A DNA stretch of 64,000 nt from JAIQGF01 sp051006995 (GCA_051006995.1 JBPCSQ010000028.1:124001-188000), one strand, 5' to 3'; numbered from the stretch's first letter, positions 7,985 through 18,700 are shown. Made by a program: numbers and translations. The notes: generated by a model not told the origin, from the sequence alone.

Positions 7985-9349
7985 TTACTGTTTCGGCGGC
8001 GCCACTGGCGCGCTGCCATTCGGAATTTCCTGAGGTTTCGCCAGATCGGCGCCGACCAGTGCTTCCATGCGCGCCAGCGCCGTCTGATAATTCGCCAACT
8101 CGCGGTAATAATCCGTCTGGTAATTCAGGACGGTGGTGAAGTTTCCCATCACCGTCAGAAAGTCCGCGCTGCCCACCTGGTACGAGGACATTGACGCTTC
8201 CAGGGCGAGCGACGATTGCGGCACCACGCCTTGCGAAAAAAGTTTGAGCAGGGTCTCGCTGGCCTTGGCCGCCAGATAGTTTTGTTTCAGGTCGAAGTAG
8301 AGCTCGTTCTGCCGGTTGTCGCGCGCGCTAACGGCGCTCAGGCCCTCTTCCGTCGCCTGCCGGACTTCTTCACGCTGCTTGCTTTTGTAAAAGACCGGAA
8401 TGCTTATCGTGAACGTCATGCCGTGCATGTCGGGCATCTCGGGCCGTTGCTGGTACATGTAGCCGACGCTCAGGTCGGGCGCGTAGTCCTTGTGAGCCAG
8501 GCTGACGGCGAGTTGGCTGCGCTCCACTATCTTCTGCATACGCTGGTATTCGGTATCGTTCTGCCGCGCCAGTTGGTAGAGCTCTTCCAGCGAGTAGTTC
8601 AGAGGCGACGGGTTGGTGATGTCGGCGGCCGGCGCCAGCGGCGATTCCGGAGCGCGCGCCATCAAGGTGTTCAGCCGCGCTTGCGCCGTGGCCCGCTGCT
8701 GCTCCAGCGTAGTCAATTTCTGCAGCAGCATGGAAACCTCCACCTGCGACCGCAGCACATCCGCCTGCATTCCCTTGCCCACGCGGTAACGCGCTTCCGC
8801 GATCTGCGACAGCTTCGTCAGGAGCTCGCGATTCTGCTGCGTCGTCCGGATCGCCTTGTCGTAATACCAATAGTCGTAGAAGGCGGCCTTCGCATCCGCA
8901 GCCACGCGGCGGCGCACTGCTTCCAAGTCCCACTGCGAGGCGTCGGCTTCCTTCGAGGCAATCTGGCCGCGCAGGCTGCGCTTGCCGGGAAACGGCAGCA
9001 TCTGCATCGCGGTCACGCCGCGGTAGCTGGAAGGATCGCCGGTCTGGACGCTGAAGGGCTGGGCATTGCCTGCCCACCCGATGGCGACGCTCGGGTCGGG
9101 AAGCGCTCCGGCCTGCGGCACCTTGGCCCGTTGCGCGGCTACACTATGCGCGGCGCTCTGCACTGCGGGATTTTTCGTGACCGCCGCGCTCACGACGTCG
9201 TCGAGCGTCAACAAGCTCCGGCCCGAACCCGGCGCCGCGGGATCGTTCACAATCTGTGCCGTGACCTTCGCTCCGGACGGGCCATCCGCTGCGAACACGA
9301 AAGCGGAGAACGTGGCCGCCAGAACCAGCATGAGTGCTGTCCTGATCAT
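7985..9349 (-). CDS. TolC-family outer-membrane efflux channel (CusC type)
   Basis: The preferred ATG at 9349 gives a 454-residue protein with a good signal peptide (M-I-R-T-A-L-M-L-V-L-A and cleavage near A-F-V-F-A-A-D); a longer frame upstream to 9418 would place residues before it and is unlikely. Two OEP repeats with long Ala/Gln/Glu-rich helices follow, including V-T-K-N-P-A-V-Q-S-A and the matching second half near residue 280. It should form the trimeric outer-membrane channel for the CusBA pump. The gene is directly upstream of cusB in the leftward operon. Which cation it serves comes from its neighbours, not its own sequence. Confidence 0.92.
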   Translation of the reverse strand: MIRTALMLVLAATFSAFVFAADGPSGAKVTAQIVNDPAAPGSGRSLLTLDDVVSAAVTKNPAVQSAAHSVAAQRAKVPQAGALPDPSVAIGWAGNAQPFSVQTGDPSSYRGVTAMQMLPFPGKRSLRGQIASKEADASQWDLEAVRRRVAADAKAAFYDYWYYDKAIRTTQQNRELLTKLSQIAEARYRVGKGMQADVLRSQVEVSMLLQKLTTLEQQRATAQARLNTLMARAPESPLAPAADITNPSPLNYSLEELYQLARQNDTEYQRMQKIVERSQLAVSLAHKDYAPDLSVGYMYQQRPEMPDMHGMTFTISIPVFYKSKQREEVRQATEEGLSAVSARDNRQNELYFDLKQNYLAAKASETLLKLFSQGVVPQSSLALEASMSSYQVGSADFLTVMGNFTTVLNYQTDYYRELANYQTALARMEALVGADLAKPQEIPNGSAPVAPPKQ

Positions 9350-9430
9350 GGAATCTCTCTCTTGGCTTAACTGGATTTCAGTTCCGCAAGCGATCGCGCC
9401 CGCCGCGTACGAACGCAAAAGGAGAGAGAA

Positions 9431-9817
9431 TCAGATCAGGAAGGTGCAGAGTACGGCCTGAGGCGAGTCGCCGGGCAGAGGTGGAGTCGAGCCGGGCGGA
9501 GGCTCGTTGGCGGCGACCAGCATGGGAACCGGCGAAACCGCCGAATTTGGAACGGTAACAGCGGCATGCGCGCCGCTGGCTGGAAGAATCAATTGCGCCG
9601 TCGGAGCCGGCTTGCCCGACGAGACATCGCAGCACGATAAGCTGCTGTCGGCCGCTTGCATCGCCGCCGCCGGATTCTGCGAGTCCATGCCGTCGCCGCA
9701 GCAGGCGTGCGCAGCGCGACCGCCGGAACCGCTCCAGCAACCCGCCAGGGCCGCCGCGGGCGCAGCCAGCACCGCCAGTGAAAGCACCAGGGCTACGAAT
9801 TTGAAACGACGGCTCAT
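9431..9817 (-). CDS. Small Cys-rich secreted protein at the head of the cus operon
   Basis: The 128-residue product has a signal peptide (basic start, core V-L-S-L-A-V-L-A-A-P, cleavage near A-L-A). The mature protein carries an early Cys, two Cys-Cys pairs (H-A-C-C-G and S-C-C-D) and a final Cys three residues from the C-terminus, within an Ala/Pro-rich low-complexity chain. It has no recognised domain. Position as the first gene of the copper-efflux operon, 81 bases before cusC, suggests a periplasmic copper buffer or sensor, which is inference. The start ATG follows a candidate CRP/FNR-type promoter. Confidence 0.65.
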   Translation of the reverse strand: MSRRFKFVALVLSLAVLAAPAAALAGCWSGSGGRAAHACCGDGMDSQNPAAAMQAADSSLSCCDVSSGKPAPTAQLILPASGAHAAVTVPNSAVSPVPMLVAANEPPPGSTPPLPGDSPQAVLCTFLI

Positions 9818-9831
9818 TCCAAGTCTTTTCT

Positions 9832-9875
9832 ATCCTACGGCCTTCCGCGACCACAGCACTGTGACGTGGGTCACA
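9832..9875 (-). promoter_or_regulatory. CRP/FNR-like operator and candidate promoter of the cus operon
   Basis: Bases 9860-9875 read TGTGA-N6-TCACA, a perfect match to the CRP-family consensus with arms extending to TGTGAC/GTCACA. On the leftward strand a TAGGAT hexamer at 9837-9832 could be a -10 box. A start near 9825 would place the palindrome centre about 42 bases upstream, the class II activator position. The -35 is poor, as expected for an activated promoter. The regulator is not in the window; the binding claim is inference. Confidence 0.5.
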
Positions 9876-9997
9876 CTGCGGAGTGCCAACCTGCCCGAGC
9901 GAGTTTACGGTACAGCCGCGCGCCCGCCGAGACGCAGGCCGCGAAGTACTTGAACATCAGCCACAAGACCAAGCAGATTGGCGCCCATCCCTTTGAA

Positions 9998-10468
9998 CTA
10001 GACCGCCACTTCCGTCGCCATTTCCACCGGCGGCGCCTGGTTCAGCAGCAGCCAGTACATGCCGATCTCCTTCACCGCCGCCTGGAACTGCGGGAAGTCC
10101 ACCGGCTTCTGGATGTAGCTGTTCACCCCCAGCCGGTAGCTGTCTACCAGGTCCTTCTGTTCTCGTGAGGAGGTAAGCACCACCACGGGGATCGTTCGGG
10201 TACGTGGATGGTTCTTCATCTCACGCAGCACCTCCAGGCCATCCACCTTGGGCAGCTTCAAATCGAGCAGGACAAGATAAGGATTGGGCCCAGACTGCCG
10301 GTCACGGTAAGCATTGCGCCCGAACAGGAAATCCAGTGCTTCCTCCCCGTCGCCGACGACGCAGATCCGGTTGCAGAGATTCTCCTTGATCAAAGCATGC
10401 TGGGTGAGCTCGACATCACGGGGATCGTCTTCCACCAGCAAGATTTCAACTGGCGACCGCGACTTCAT
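9998..10468 (-). CDS. Single-domain response regulator (Rcp1 type)
   Basis: The 156-residue product from the ATG at 10468 is a stand-alone receiver domain: V-E-D-D acidic pair, phospho-acceptor Asp in V-L-L-D-L-K-L-P, Thr in V-L-T-S-S, and Lys in I-Q-K-P-V-D-F. There is no output domain. The insertion after the second helix (L-F-G-R-N-A-Y) is typical of Rcp1-like regulators that pair with phytochrome-like or PAS/GAF kinases. Its start overlaps the end of the sensor-kinase gene by 23 bases, so the two are almost certainly a cognate, co-translated pair. Confidence 0.92.
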   Translation of the reverse strand: MKSRSPVEILLVEDDPRDVELTQHALIKENLCNRICVVGDGEEALDFLFGRNAYRDRQSGPNPYLVLLDLKLPKVDGLEVLREMKNHPRTRTIPVVVLTSSREQKDLVDSYRLGVNSYIQKPVDFPQFQAAVKEIGMYWLLLNQAPPVEMATEVAV

Positions 10469-12842
10469 GAGGCACCTCCTTTGAAGCTGCCTGCGGGCCC
10501 AGGGATCCAAGGGTGAAGTAGAAGGTTGCGCCGCGGTCCAGCTCGGCCTCCGCCCAGACACGTCCGCCATGACGGTGGACGATGCGCTGGACCAGCGCCA
10601 GACCGACGCCGGTCCCTTCGAAGTCCTCGGCCCGGTGGAGCCGCTGGAAAATCCCAAACAATTTCTCGGTATATTTCATGCTGAAGCCGACCCCGTTATC
10701 GCGCACGAAGATCGCGGGAACACCGTTGGCTACGATTTGTCCGATTTCGATCACCGCGGGCGAGCGCGGGCGGGTAAATTTCACCGCGTTGGACAGCAGG
10801 TTGGAGAACACCTGCTTGAGCAGCGCCGGGTCCGCCTCGGCAAACGGCAGCGTGGCAATTTTCCAGTCGATCCGCCGCTGCTTGATCTCGGGCGAAAGCT
10901 CGCGCAAAACCTCGTCCACCAGCGAATTCAGGCCGGTGATTTGCGGCCGAAGTTCCTTCCGGCTCATGCGGGACAGATCGAGCAGATCATCGACCAACTG
11001 GCCCATGCGCCTGGAAGCGTTCTGAATTTCCTCCAGGTAATGGCGCGAGCTTGGATTCAGTGCCGCCCCCTCATCATCCAGCAGGAGCTTGGAGAATCCG
11101 CTGAGGTGGCGCAGCGGGGCGCGCAGGTCGTGGGAGACGGAATAGGTGAACGCCTCCAGTTCGCGGTTGCTGGCCTGCAGTTCGGCCGTCCGTTCCTGCA
11201 CGCGCTGCTCCAGGGTTTCGTTCAGCCGGCGGATTTCAGCTTCCGCGCGCTCCCGTTCAGTAATGTCTCGAGCGGCGGCAAATACACCTTCCACCTCGCC
11301 GTGCTCGTTCTTGAAAATCGTCGCATTGTAGAGCACGTCGGTCACGCCGCCTTGCGCGCTGCGGATGGCCAGCGGGTAATCGCGTACGGATCCTTCGGCG
11401 AACACCTGCCGGTAGCCGCGGCGAGCTTTCTCCGGCTCCGTAAAATAGTCGGCAAAATCACTGCCAATCAGCTGCTCCCGCGGCACGCCCGTAACCCATT
11501 CAGTAGCTTGGTTGACATCGGTGATCAAACCCTCGCGGCTGATGGTGACCAGCGGGTCGAGGCTCGCCTCAATCAGTGATCGCGTATAAAACTGCTGCTG
11601 CCGCAGCCGCTCTTCCGCTTTTTGCTGCGCCTCGCGGATGCGCAGGCTTCGCACGCCAAACCCGAGGTCTTCCGCGAGCTGCTTCAGCAGCTCCAACTCT
11701 TTTCCTTGAAACATTCCTGGCGTAGGCGAGTAGATGGATAATGCGGCGGGCAAGGCGGCGCCAAGATCCATTGGCAGACACACGCAAGAGCGGAATCCCT
11801 TGCTGAAGGCTCGGTCGCGCCACGGAACGAATCGCGGATCGGTCGACGCATCATTGATGGCCATGGCTTTCCCGGTACGAATCGCCGTACCGGTCGGCCC
11901 TCGTCCACGTTCGACGTCGGCCCAGGTCACCAGGCCCGACGTCAGGTAATCGGTAGCCGGGCCGGCCGCCGCCATGACTCGGACGCTCTTGGCTGCATCG
12001 TGCTCGGGGTAGCCGACCCAGGCCAGCGTGTGTCCACACTGCTCGACGAGAATTCGGCAGACACCTGCGAGCAAGGTGCGCTCATCGGTCGCGTGCAGCA
12101 CCAACTGCTGGCACTCTCCGAGAGTGCGCAAGGAGCGGTTCAGGTAGCGGAGTTCCTCCTCGCCCTGTTTGCGCTGCGTGATATCCGTGCAGGTACCCAC
12201 CCATTCTCGGATCTGCCCATCATCGTTCAACACGGGGGCGCCGCGGACCACGACGCGACGATACTCACCGTCGTGCCGCCGAATGCGGTACTCGGTTTCG
12301 TAGACTGAGCGCTCCGCAATTGCCTGCGACCAGATACGAGCCGTCTCCTCGCGGTCCTCCGGATGCAGAGACTCGATCCACCCCCACCCCTGCAACTGCT
12401 CTACGGTGGTCCCCGTGAACGCTCGCCAACTCGGCATGTCGCCAACCACCAGCCCGCGGGAATCGGTGGTCCAGACGATCTGGGAGGTTGCCAGGACCAG
12501 CGAGCGGTAACGCTGCTCGCTGGCGCGGAGCGAGGCTTGAATTCTTTCCCGCTCCGCTGACTCGCGTTGCCGTGCCTGCTCCGTGTTACTCATCATCTCC
12601 GACACGGAAATAACGGTGCCGAGGAGCAGTACGATCGTCCCTGCGACCATCAGGCCGATGCCCACTGCCTCCGGGTAAAAGCCTGCCCGCTCGCCGTACC
12701 AGCGCAGCAGGCCCACGACAATGGGGACATAAAACATGGCAGGCAGCAACTTGCGCAGCATCCCGCCGGTGACTGACTGGCTGCGCAGCAGAGTGGTGAA
12801 AGCCTGGAAACCACGCGTACTACGGGACTGACGCTGGTTCAT
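10446..12842 (-). CDS. Membrane PAS-GAF-PAS sensor histidine kinase
   Basis: The chosen ATG at 12842 gives 798 residues; an in-frame ATG at 12860 is a close alternative. Two N-terminal membrane helices (about 30-85) are followed by a PAS/PAC unit, a GAF domain, a second PAS/PAC, a coiled coil, a HisKA domain with S-V-S-H-D-L-R-A-P-L, and a HATPase_c domain with N-box L-L-S-N-A-V-K-F and G-box D-N-G-V-G-F and G-T-G-V-G-L-A-L. The H-box plus C-terminal arrangement is of the bacteriophytochrome-kinase type, but no bilin-binding PHY region is seen. It should phosphorylate the adjacent receiver protein. The ligand is unknown. It is divergent from the hybrid kinase at 13087 across 244 bases in which I see no other gene. 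Confidence 0.93.
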   Translation of the reverse strand: MNQRQSRSTRGFQAFTTLLRSQSVTGGMLRKLLPAMFYVPIVVGLLRWYGERAGFYPEAVGIGLMVAGTIVLLLGTVISVSEMMSNTEQARQRESAERERIQASLRASEQRYRSLVLATSQIVWTTDSRGLVVGDMPSWRAFTGTTVEQLQGWGWIESLHPEDREETARIWSQAIAERSVYETEYRIRRHDGEYRRVVVRGAPVLNDDGQIREWVGTCTDITQRKQGEEELRYLNRSLRTLGECQQLVLHATDERTLLAGVCRILVEQCGHTLAWVGYPEHDAAKSVRVMAAAGPATDYLTSGLVTWADVERGRGPTGTAIRTGKAMAINDASTDPRFVPWRDRAFSKGFRSCVCLPMDLGAALPAALSIYSPTPGMFQGKELELLKQLAEDLGFGVRSLRIREAQQKAEERLRQQQFYTRSLIEASLDPLVTISREGLITDVNQATEWVTGVPREQLIGSDFADYFTEPEKARRGYRQVFAEGSVRDYPLAIRSAQGGVTDVLYNATIFKNEHGEVEGVFAAARDITERERAEAEIRRLNETLEQRVQERTAELQASNRELEAFTYSVSHDLRAPLRHLSGFSKLLLDDEGAALNPSSRHYLEEIQNASRRMGQLVDDLLDLSRMSRKELRPQITGLNSLVDEVLRELSPEIKQRRIDWKIATLPFAEADPALLKQVFSNLLSNAVKFTRPRSPAVIEIGQIVANGVPAIFVRDNGVGFSMKYTEKLFGIFQRLHRAEDFEGTGVGLALVQRIVHRHGGRVWAEAELDRGATFYFTLGSLGPQAASKEVPHEVAVAS

Positions 12843-13086
12843 GGCAGTTCCGGTTTGCATCTTCGTCTTCAGTGTTGGCCGCTGCGCGAACGTACGCAAG
12901 ATGCCGCCTGCGCCGGGAAGCGCCGAGGAATTCAGAATGGGTCCTCGTGCCGCTTTGGAACCTGGGCACTTCTCCGCTTTGCTTCCCAAAAAGAATTGGC
13001 AGACCGATCCGGACCATGACCCTGCCGCGCACCGCGAAATTCTGTGCGGCCGGAAACCAGACGGTAGTAAATGAATCCAGAGTGCC

Positions 13087-15750
13087 ATGAGCGCCGCACT
13101 GGTGAACGATATCGAGAAAGCGGGCCTGCCTCTCAGCCGCACTTTGCGGGTGCTGATCGTGGAAGATTCCGCGGCCGACGCCGCGCTCATGGTCGCCATC
13201 CTGAAGCGCGCCGGATACCTGCTGACGTTCGAGACGGTCGGCACGCCGGAACAATTCCGCGATCAGCTGCGCGCTCAGGATTACGACATCATTCTGAGCG
13301 ACCACAACCTGCTGACCTGGACCGGGCTGGATGCGCTGCAGATGCTGCACGCTTCGGGCAAGCAAGTCCCGTTCGTCGTAGCCACCGCCACGCTGGGCGA
13401 CGAAGCGGCGGTGGAGTACATCAAGCGTGGCGCGGCCGATTACATCCTCAAACACCGCCTCGAGCGACTGCCGGTAGTGATAGGCCAGACACTGCGCGAA
13501 GCAGCACACGGCCGTCAGGAACGCTGGCTCCAGGAAAAGCTGCAGTGCGCCAAGCGCGAGTGGGAACTGACGTTTGACACCGTCCCCGACGCAATCTTCC
13601 TCGCCGACGGCGAGTGCCGCTTGCGCAGGATCAACGAAGCTGCCCGCTGCTTGCTCGACCGGCCGTACGCCGACATCATCGGACAGCCCTGCTACGAGAT
13701 GCTGGCCGGAATCTGCCGCCCGGTTCCGGATTGTTCGCATGCCCGGTGCTGCGACAAAACCGGAACGGGAGAACCCAATTGCACAGACGCGGAGAACCGG
13801 GTGTGGGAGGCCAGCTCCGCCCCGGTACGCGATGCAACCGGAAACTTGCAGGGCTGCGTTCACGTCGTTCGCGACGTCACCGAGCGCAGCCGGACGGAGA
13901 AGGCCATTGTCGAATCAGAGCGCAAGTACCGCGAGCTGGTCGAAAATACTACGTATGGCGTCTTTCGCACGTCTGCCGAAGGCCGCTTCCTGGATGTCAA
14001 TCCCGCGCTGGTAAAGATGCTCGGCTATAACAGCAAGGAAGAAGTGCTGCGCCTGGACTTGCCGACCCACGTGTATCGCGCGCCGGCGGAACGCGAAGCT
14101 GTGCTGAGGCGATACCATGAAACCACTCCCCACCTTGGCGAAGATCTGAAGTGGATCAAGAAGGACGGCAGTACCGTGGTGGTGCGTACCGCCGGGCATG
14201 CCGTTCGCGACCACGATGGCGCGGTTCTGTATTACGAAGTCATTGCCGAAGACATCACGGCGCGGCGCACGCTGGAGGCCGAGCTTCGCCAGGCGCAGAA
14301 GATGGATGCGGTCGGCCGGCTGGCGGGCGGCGTGGCCCACGATTTCAATAACCTCCTCGCCGTCATCCTGGGCACGACCGATCTGCTGCTGGAGACAGCT
14401 GATCCGGAGAAGGCGAAGCAGCGTATCCAGCGGATTCGCGACGCCACCCGGCGCGCCGCCGAGTTGACCCAGCGGCTGCTGACCTTCAGCCGCAAACAGG
14501 TGCTGGCGGAAACGGTATTCGATCTTTCCGCCGTGGTGCAGGAAACCCTGAAGCTGCTGAGGCCGGTGTTGGGCGAAGACGTGCAGCTCAGCGCCAAGCT
14601 GGCTGCATGCCCGCTGCGCATCAAGGCGGATCAGGCGCAGGTCGAGCACACGCTCATGAACCTGGCGGTCAACGCGCGCGATGCCATGCCCAATGGGGGG
14701 AGCCTCATTATCGAGACTTCTGCGGTCCACTTGGACGCTACCTCGATTCGCGGCTTGGACACGGTCACGCCCGGAGAGTACGTGGCGCTGGCGGTGAGCG
14801 ACAGCGGCATCGGCATGGACGAGCAGACCCGCAGCCGGATCTTCGAGCCTTTTTTCACGACCAAGGACCCGGGCAAAGGCACGGGCCTCGGCCTGGCGAT
14901 GGTGTACGGCTTTGTGCAGCAGTCCCACGGGTTCATCCATGTTTATAGCGAGGTTGGGCAGGGGACCACATTCAAGATTTACTTTCCCAAGACGATGGCA
15001 GCGCGGGAGGGCCCAGCGGCGGCCGCTCAGGCGGGCATTGTCGGTGGACGGGAAACCATCCTGCTGGCGGAGGATGAATCCGCCTTGCGGGAACTCGCAA
15101 CAGAACTGTTGCAGTCGCTGGGATACGGGGTGTTGGCCGCGGCTGGAGGCGAAGAGGCGCTGGAGTGTGCCCGGCAGGCTGCCGGCCCCATTGATCTGCT
15201 GCTTACCGACATGATCATGCCCGGCATCTCCGGCCGCGAACTGGCGGAGCAACTGCGCGCCCTCCGCCCACAAGTAAGGGTGGTGTACATGTCCGGCTAC
15301 ACCAACGAGATCATCAAGCGCCAGGACCTGCTAGCTGCTCATGAAGCGTTTGTCCACAAGCCTTTCACACGCGACGTGCTGGCCCGAACAATCCGGCAGG
15401 TGCTGGATCGGAACGAGCTAATTTCCGCCACAGATCAAGCCCAATTGGTACGCGAAACCGCCGAAGTTTTCCTGCGGGAGTGCCCAAAAGTGATATCCAG
15501 TCTCCAACGCGCAACGGCGGACCACGATATTGCAGGTCTTGGCCGGATCGCCCGCAGCGTGCAAAGCGACGTGGCGTGTTTTGGCGCAAGTCCGGCACTG
15601 TCAGCGGCAGCTGCTTTAGGAGAATTGGCGCGCGGCCCCGTTTGCACCAGAGCTTCCCAAGCGGTAACGGAGTTGCAACGCGAGCTTGCCGGTTTGCGCG
15701 AACACCTGCAGGAAATTTGCGCAGCTGTTAATGAGAGTCGCCGCCGCTGA
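13087..15750 (+). CDS. Hybrid kinase REC-PAS-PAS-HisKA-HATPase-REC with Hpt-like tail
   Basis: The 887-residue cytoplasmic protein starts with a receiver domain (L-I-V-E-D-S; acceptor region I-L-S-D-H-N), two PAS domains (the first Cys-rich, with C-Y-E-M, C-R-P-V-P-D-C and R-C-C), a HisKA H-box G-V-A-H-D-F-N-N-L-L, a HATPase_c domain (N-L-A-V-N-A-R-D-A-M and G-T-G-L-G-L-A-M-V), and a second receiver with T-D-M-I-M-P. The last 110 residues resemble an Hpt helical bundle (F-L-R-E-C-P-K-V-I-S-S-L near the start), but where H-x-L-K-G is expected the sequence reads I-A-R-S-V-Q-S-D, so the phospho-His is missing. It converges on the FAD-oxidase gene 16 bases downstream. Confidence 0.92.
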   Translation: MSAALVNDIEKAGLPLSRTLRVLIVEDSAADAALMVAILKRAGYLLTFETVGTPEQFRDQLRAQDYDIILSDHNLLTWTGLDALQMLHASGKQVPFVVATATLGDEAAVEYIKRGAADYILKHRLERLPVVIGQTLREAAHGRQERWLQEKLQCAKREWELTFDTVPDAIFLADGECRLRRINEAARCLLDRPYADIIGQPCYEMLAGICRPVPDCSHARCCDKTGTGEPNCTDAENRVWEASSAPVRDATGNLQGCVHVVRDVTERSRTEKAIVESERKYRELVENTTYGVFRTSAEGRFLDVNPALVKMLGYNSKEEVLRLDLPTHVYRAPAEREAVLRRYHETTPHLGEDLKWIKKDGSTVVVRTAGHAVRDHDGAVLYYEVIAEDITARRTLEAELRQAQKMDAVGRLAGGVAHDFNNLLAVILGTTDLLLETADPEKAKQRIQRIRDATRRAAELTQRLLTFSRKQVLAETVFDLSAVVQETLKLLRPVLGEDVQLSAKLAACPLRIKADQAQVEHTLMNLAVNARDAMPNGGSLIIETSAVHLDATSIRGLDTVTPGEYVALAVSDSGIGMDEQTRSRIFEPFFTTKDPGKGTGLGLAMVYGFVQQSHGFIHVYSEVGQGTTFKIYFPKTMAAREGPAAAAQAGIVGGRETILLAEDESALRELATELLQSLGYGVLAAAGGEEALECARQAAGPIDLLLTDMIMPGISGRELAEQLRALRPQVRVVYMSGYTNEIIKRQDLLAAHEAFVHKPFTRDVLARTIRQVLDRNELISATDQAQLVRETAEVFLRECPKVISSLQRATADHDIAGLGRIARSVQSDVACFGASPALSAAAALGELARGPVCTRASQAVTELQRELAGLREHLQEICAAVNESRRR

Positions 15751-15765
15751 TGGGAATTCGCGCTC

Positions 15766-18700
15766 TCAGTCTCGCCGCTTCAGCCACCACAGCAGTCCGC
15801 CCGCCACCATCGCACCCGCTACGACAAATCCCGCGCGCTGCATCGAGCGCCGTTGCGCGCGCAGACGCGGCTGCACGAACTCGTCTTCCGGATAAATCGA
15901 TCTTCCGCCGTGCGGCCCGTGACGCAGCGCCATCTGCATCACCTCGGCCAGGTGCAGCCCGTGCCGCGGCGTATCCTGCTCGATTTGCTCCTTGCAGCTG
16001 AATCCGTCGGCCATGATTACCGCCGACAGTCCGGCCTTGCGCACCGCCGGAAACAGCGCCCGTTCGCCGCAGGCCACTGAGACGTCATACTTGTCGGCCT
16101 CGTAGCCGAAGGATCCAGCCATGCCGCAGCAGCCGGAATTCAGCACTTCGAAGTCCAGTCCCATCTTTTTCATCACGGCCTCTTCTTCCTTCAGCCGCAT
16201 GATTGCCTTGTGATGGCAGTGCCCCTGAACGATGGCGCTCCGCTTGAGCTCGGGTGGACGGTAGTTCTCGACCTTCTTTTCGAGAAATTCGGAAAGGGTG
16301 AACGTGTTCTCCATCAGCCGGTGCGCGCGGTCCGAATCCGGCATCAGCCCGTTGATTTCGTCGCGGAACACCGAGCAGCAACTCGGTTCCAGCACCACTA
16401 CCGAAGTTCCAGCGGAGAACTCAGGCTCCAGCGCGTCCAGAACTTTGGTCAGGTAAACCTTCGCGCGATCGAGAAAGCCGTAGTCGTAGAGCGGACGTCC
16501 GCAGCACAGGTGCTGCATCGGCACCTGTACCTGATATCCGAAGTGTTCCAGCACCTCGACCGCCGCCTGCGCCGCCTCGGGGAAGAAGTAGTTGTTGAAC
16601 GTGTCCGCCCACAGAATCACCTTCGGCCCATGCTGGTTGCGAGGACCACGCTGACGGAACCACGATTGGAACGTCTGCGGCGCGAACGCCGGAATTCGCC
16701 GGCCCATCGGCATTCCTGCCGCTTTTTTCGCGATCGTGCGCAGCACCGGGAGTTGCGTGAACAGGTTCACCAGCCCCGGCACGACGGAGGCCAGCCGCGC
16801 CCACTGATCAATCAGGCCGAAAGCATAGGCGTGCCGCGGCCGCAACCGTCCCTCCCAGTAATGCGCGAGGAACTCCGCCTTGTAGGTCGCCATGTCGACG
16901 TTGACCGGGCAATCTCCTTTGCATCCCTTGCAGGAGAGACACAAGTCCAGCGCTTCTTTGACGTGATCGTCCTTCCAACCCTGGGTGATAACGCCGCCAT
17001 TCAGCATTTCCCACAGCATGTGGGCGCGGCCGCGCGTGGTGTGCCGCTCCTCGCGAGTCACCATGTAGCTGGGACACATGGTGTCGTCTTCCGGCTTGCT
17101 GCCTTCCATGCGTCGGCACTTGCCGACGCCGACGCAGCGCAGCGCGGCATGCGCGAAGCTGCCGTGATCTTCAGGAAACTTAAAATGCGTTTCCGGCTCC
17201 CAGGGATGGTAGTCGGCTCCGAGCCGCAGGTTCTCGTCGATGCGGTAAGCGTCCACCACCTTCCCCGGATTCATTTTCCAGTCCGGGTCCCAGATGGATT
17301 TGAATTCGCGGAACGCCTCGATCAGCTCCGGGCCGAACATCTTGTGCAAGAACTCGGCTTTCGATTGCCCGTCGCCATGTTCGCCCGAAATCGATCCGCC
17401 GTAGCTGGTGACCAGGTCGGTGGCTTCCTCCATGAACCGCCGCCACTTCTCGATTCCCGGCCGGTTGTCCAAGCCGAAATTCCAGCGGCAATGCACGCAG
17501 CCCTGGCCGAAGTGTCCGTACATCGTCGAGCGGTACTCGTACTTTTCCGCCAGCTTGCACAAATCGCGCAGGTAGCCCCCCATTTTCTCGGGAGCGACCG
17601 CGGAATCTTCCCAGCCTTCCCAGGTCACCGGCTGACCAGGCACGAAGGCGGTAGCTCCCAGGCCAGACTCGCGCACCGCCCAAATCTTTTCCTGTTCCTC
17701 CTCTTTCTCGAACAACTTCATCGAGGGAGGTGTCGACGCCGCTTTCAGCTTGTTCATGAGCTGGTGCGCCTTATCGAGCGCTTCTTCCTTGGTGTCGTAC
17801 CCGAGTTCCACCATCAGCCAGCCTTTGCCCTCCGGCAGCATGGGCAGGTACGCGCGATGGGGACCGCCCTTGGTCTCGATGTTCTTCACGAGGAATTCGT
17901 CGAGACCTTCCAGCGCCACCGGGTCGGACGGCAGAATGTCAGGCACGTGGTCGGCCGCGTGATACACGTCGGGGTAGCCGAGCACCAGCAGCACTCGCTT
18001 GGCGCGGGCGCCAATCAGCCGCACCTTGGCTTCCAGAAAGGTGACGCAGGTGGCTTCCGTCCCGACCAGCGCCCTGGCCAGGTTCCAGCGGCCGTCCTCG
18101 CCGGGAATGAGCTGGTCCAGGTTGTAACCGGAAACGCGGCGCGGTATTTTCGGATAATTCTTCTGGACAAGGTCTTTGTACCGCTCACGCAGCGCGAGCA
18201 GCTTGCGGTAAATCTCGCCTTCGCGGCCGCTACGCTGCGCCATCTCGCGGGCTTGCAGGTCGTCGGTCCAGCCCACCGTCATTCGCGTCCCGTCGTAGAG
18301 CAGGATGTCGAGCTCCTCGGTGTTGTCTACCGCCTTCCCTGCCATCTGCGCGTGCGCCCCACAGGAGTTGTTGCCCAGCATGCCGCCGAACACGCAGTGG
18401 TCGTGCGTCGCCGGATCGGGGCCCCACGTCAGGTTGTACTTTCCGGCCGCCTTCCTGAGGTCGTCGCAAATGGTGCCCGGCTCGACGCGCGCCCAGCGTT
18501 GCGCCACATTGATCTCCAGGATGTTGTGCAGGTACTTGCTCCAGTCCATCACAACCGCGATGTTGCAGCACTGTCCTGCCAGGCTGGTGCCTCCGCCGCG
18601 CGAGAGCAGCGGCGCGCCGAAATTGCGGCACGCGGCGACGGTCGCGATTGCGTCCTCCTTGGATTTTGGCAGCACCACGCCGATCGGCACTTGCCGGTAA

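Noticed and set aside
12820..13863. Minus-strand frame covering the space between the two kinase genes
   Set aside because: Most of it lies antisense to the well-supported hybrid kinase, and it has no recognisable domain or start signal.
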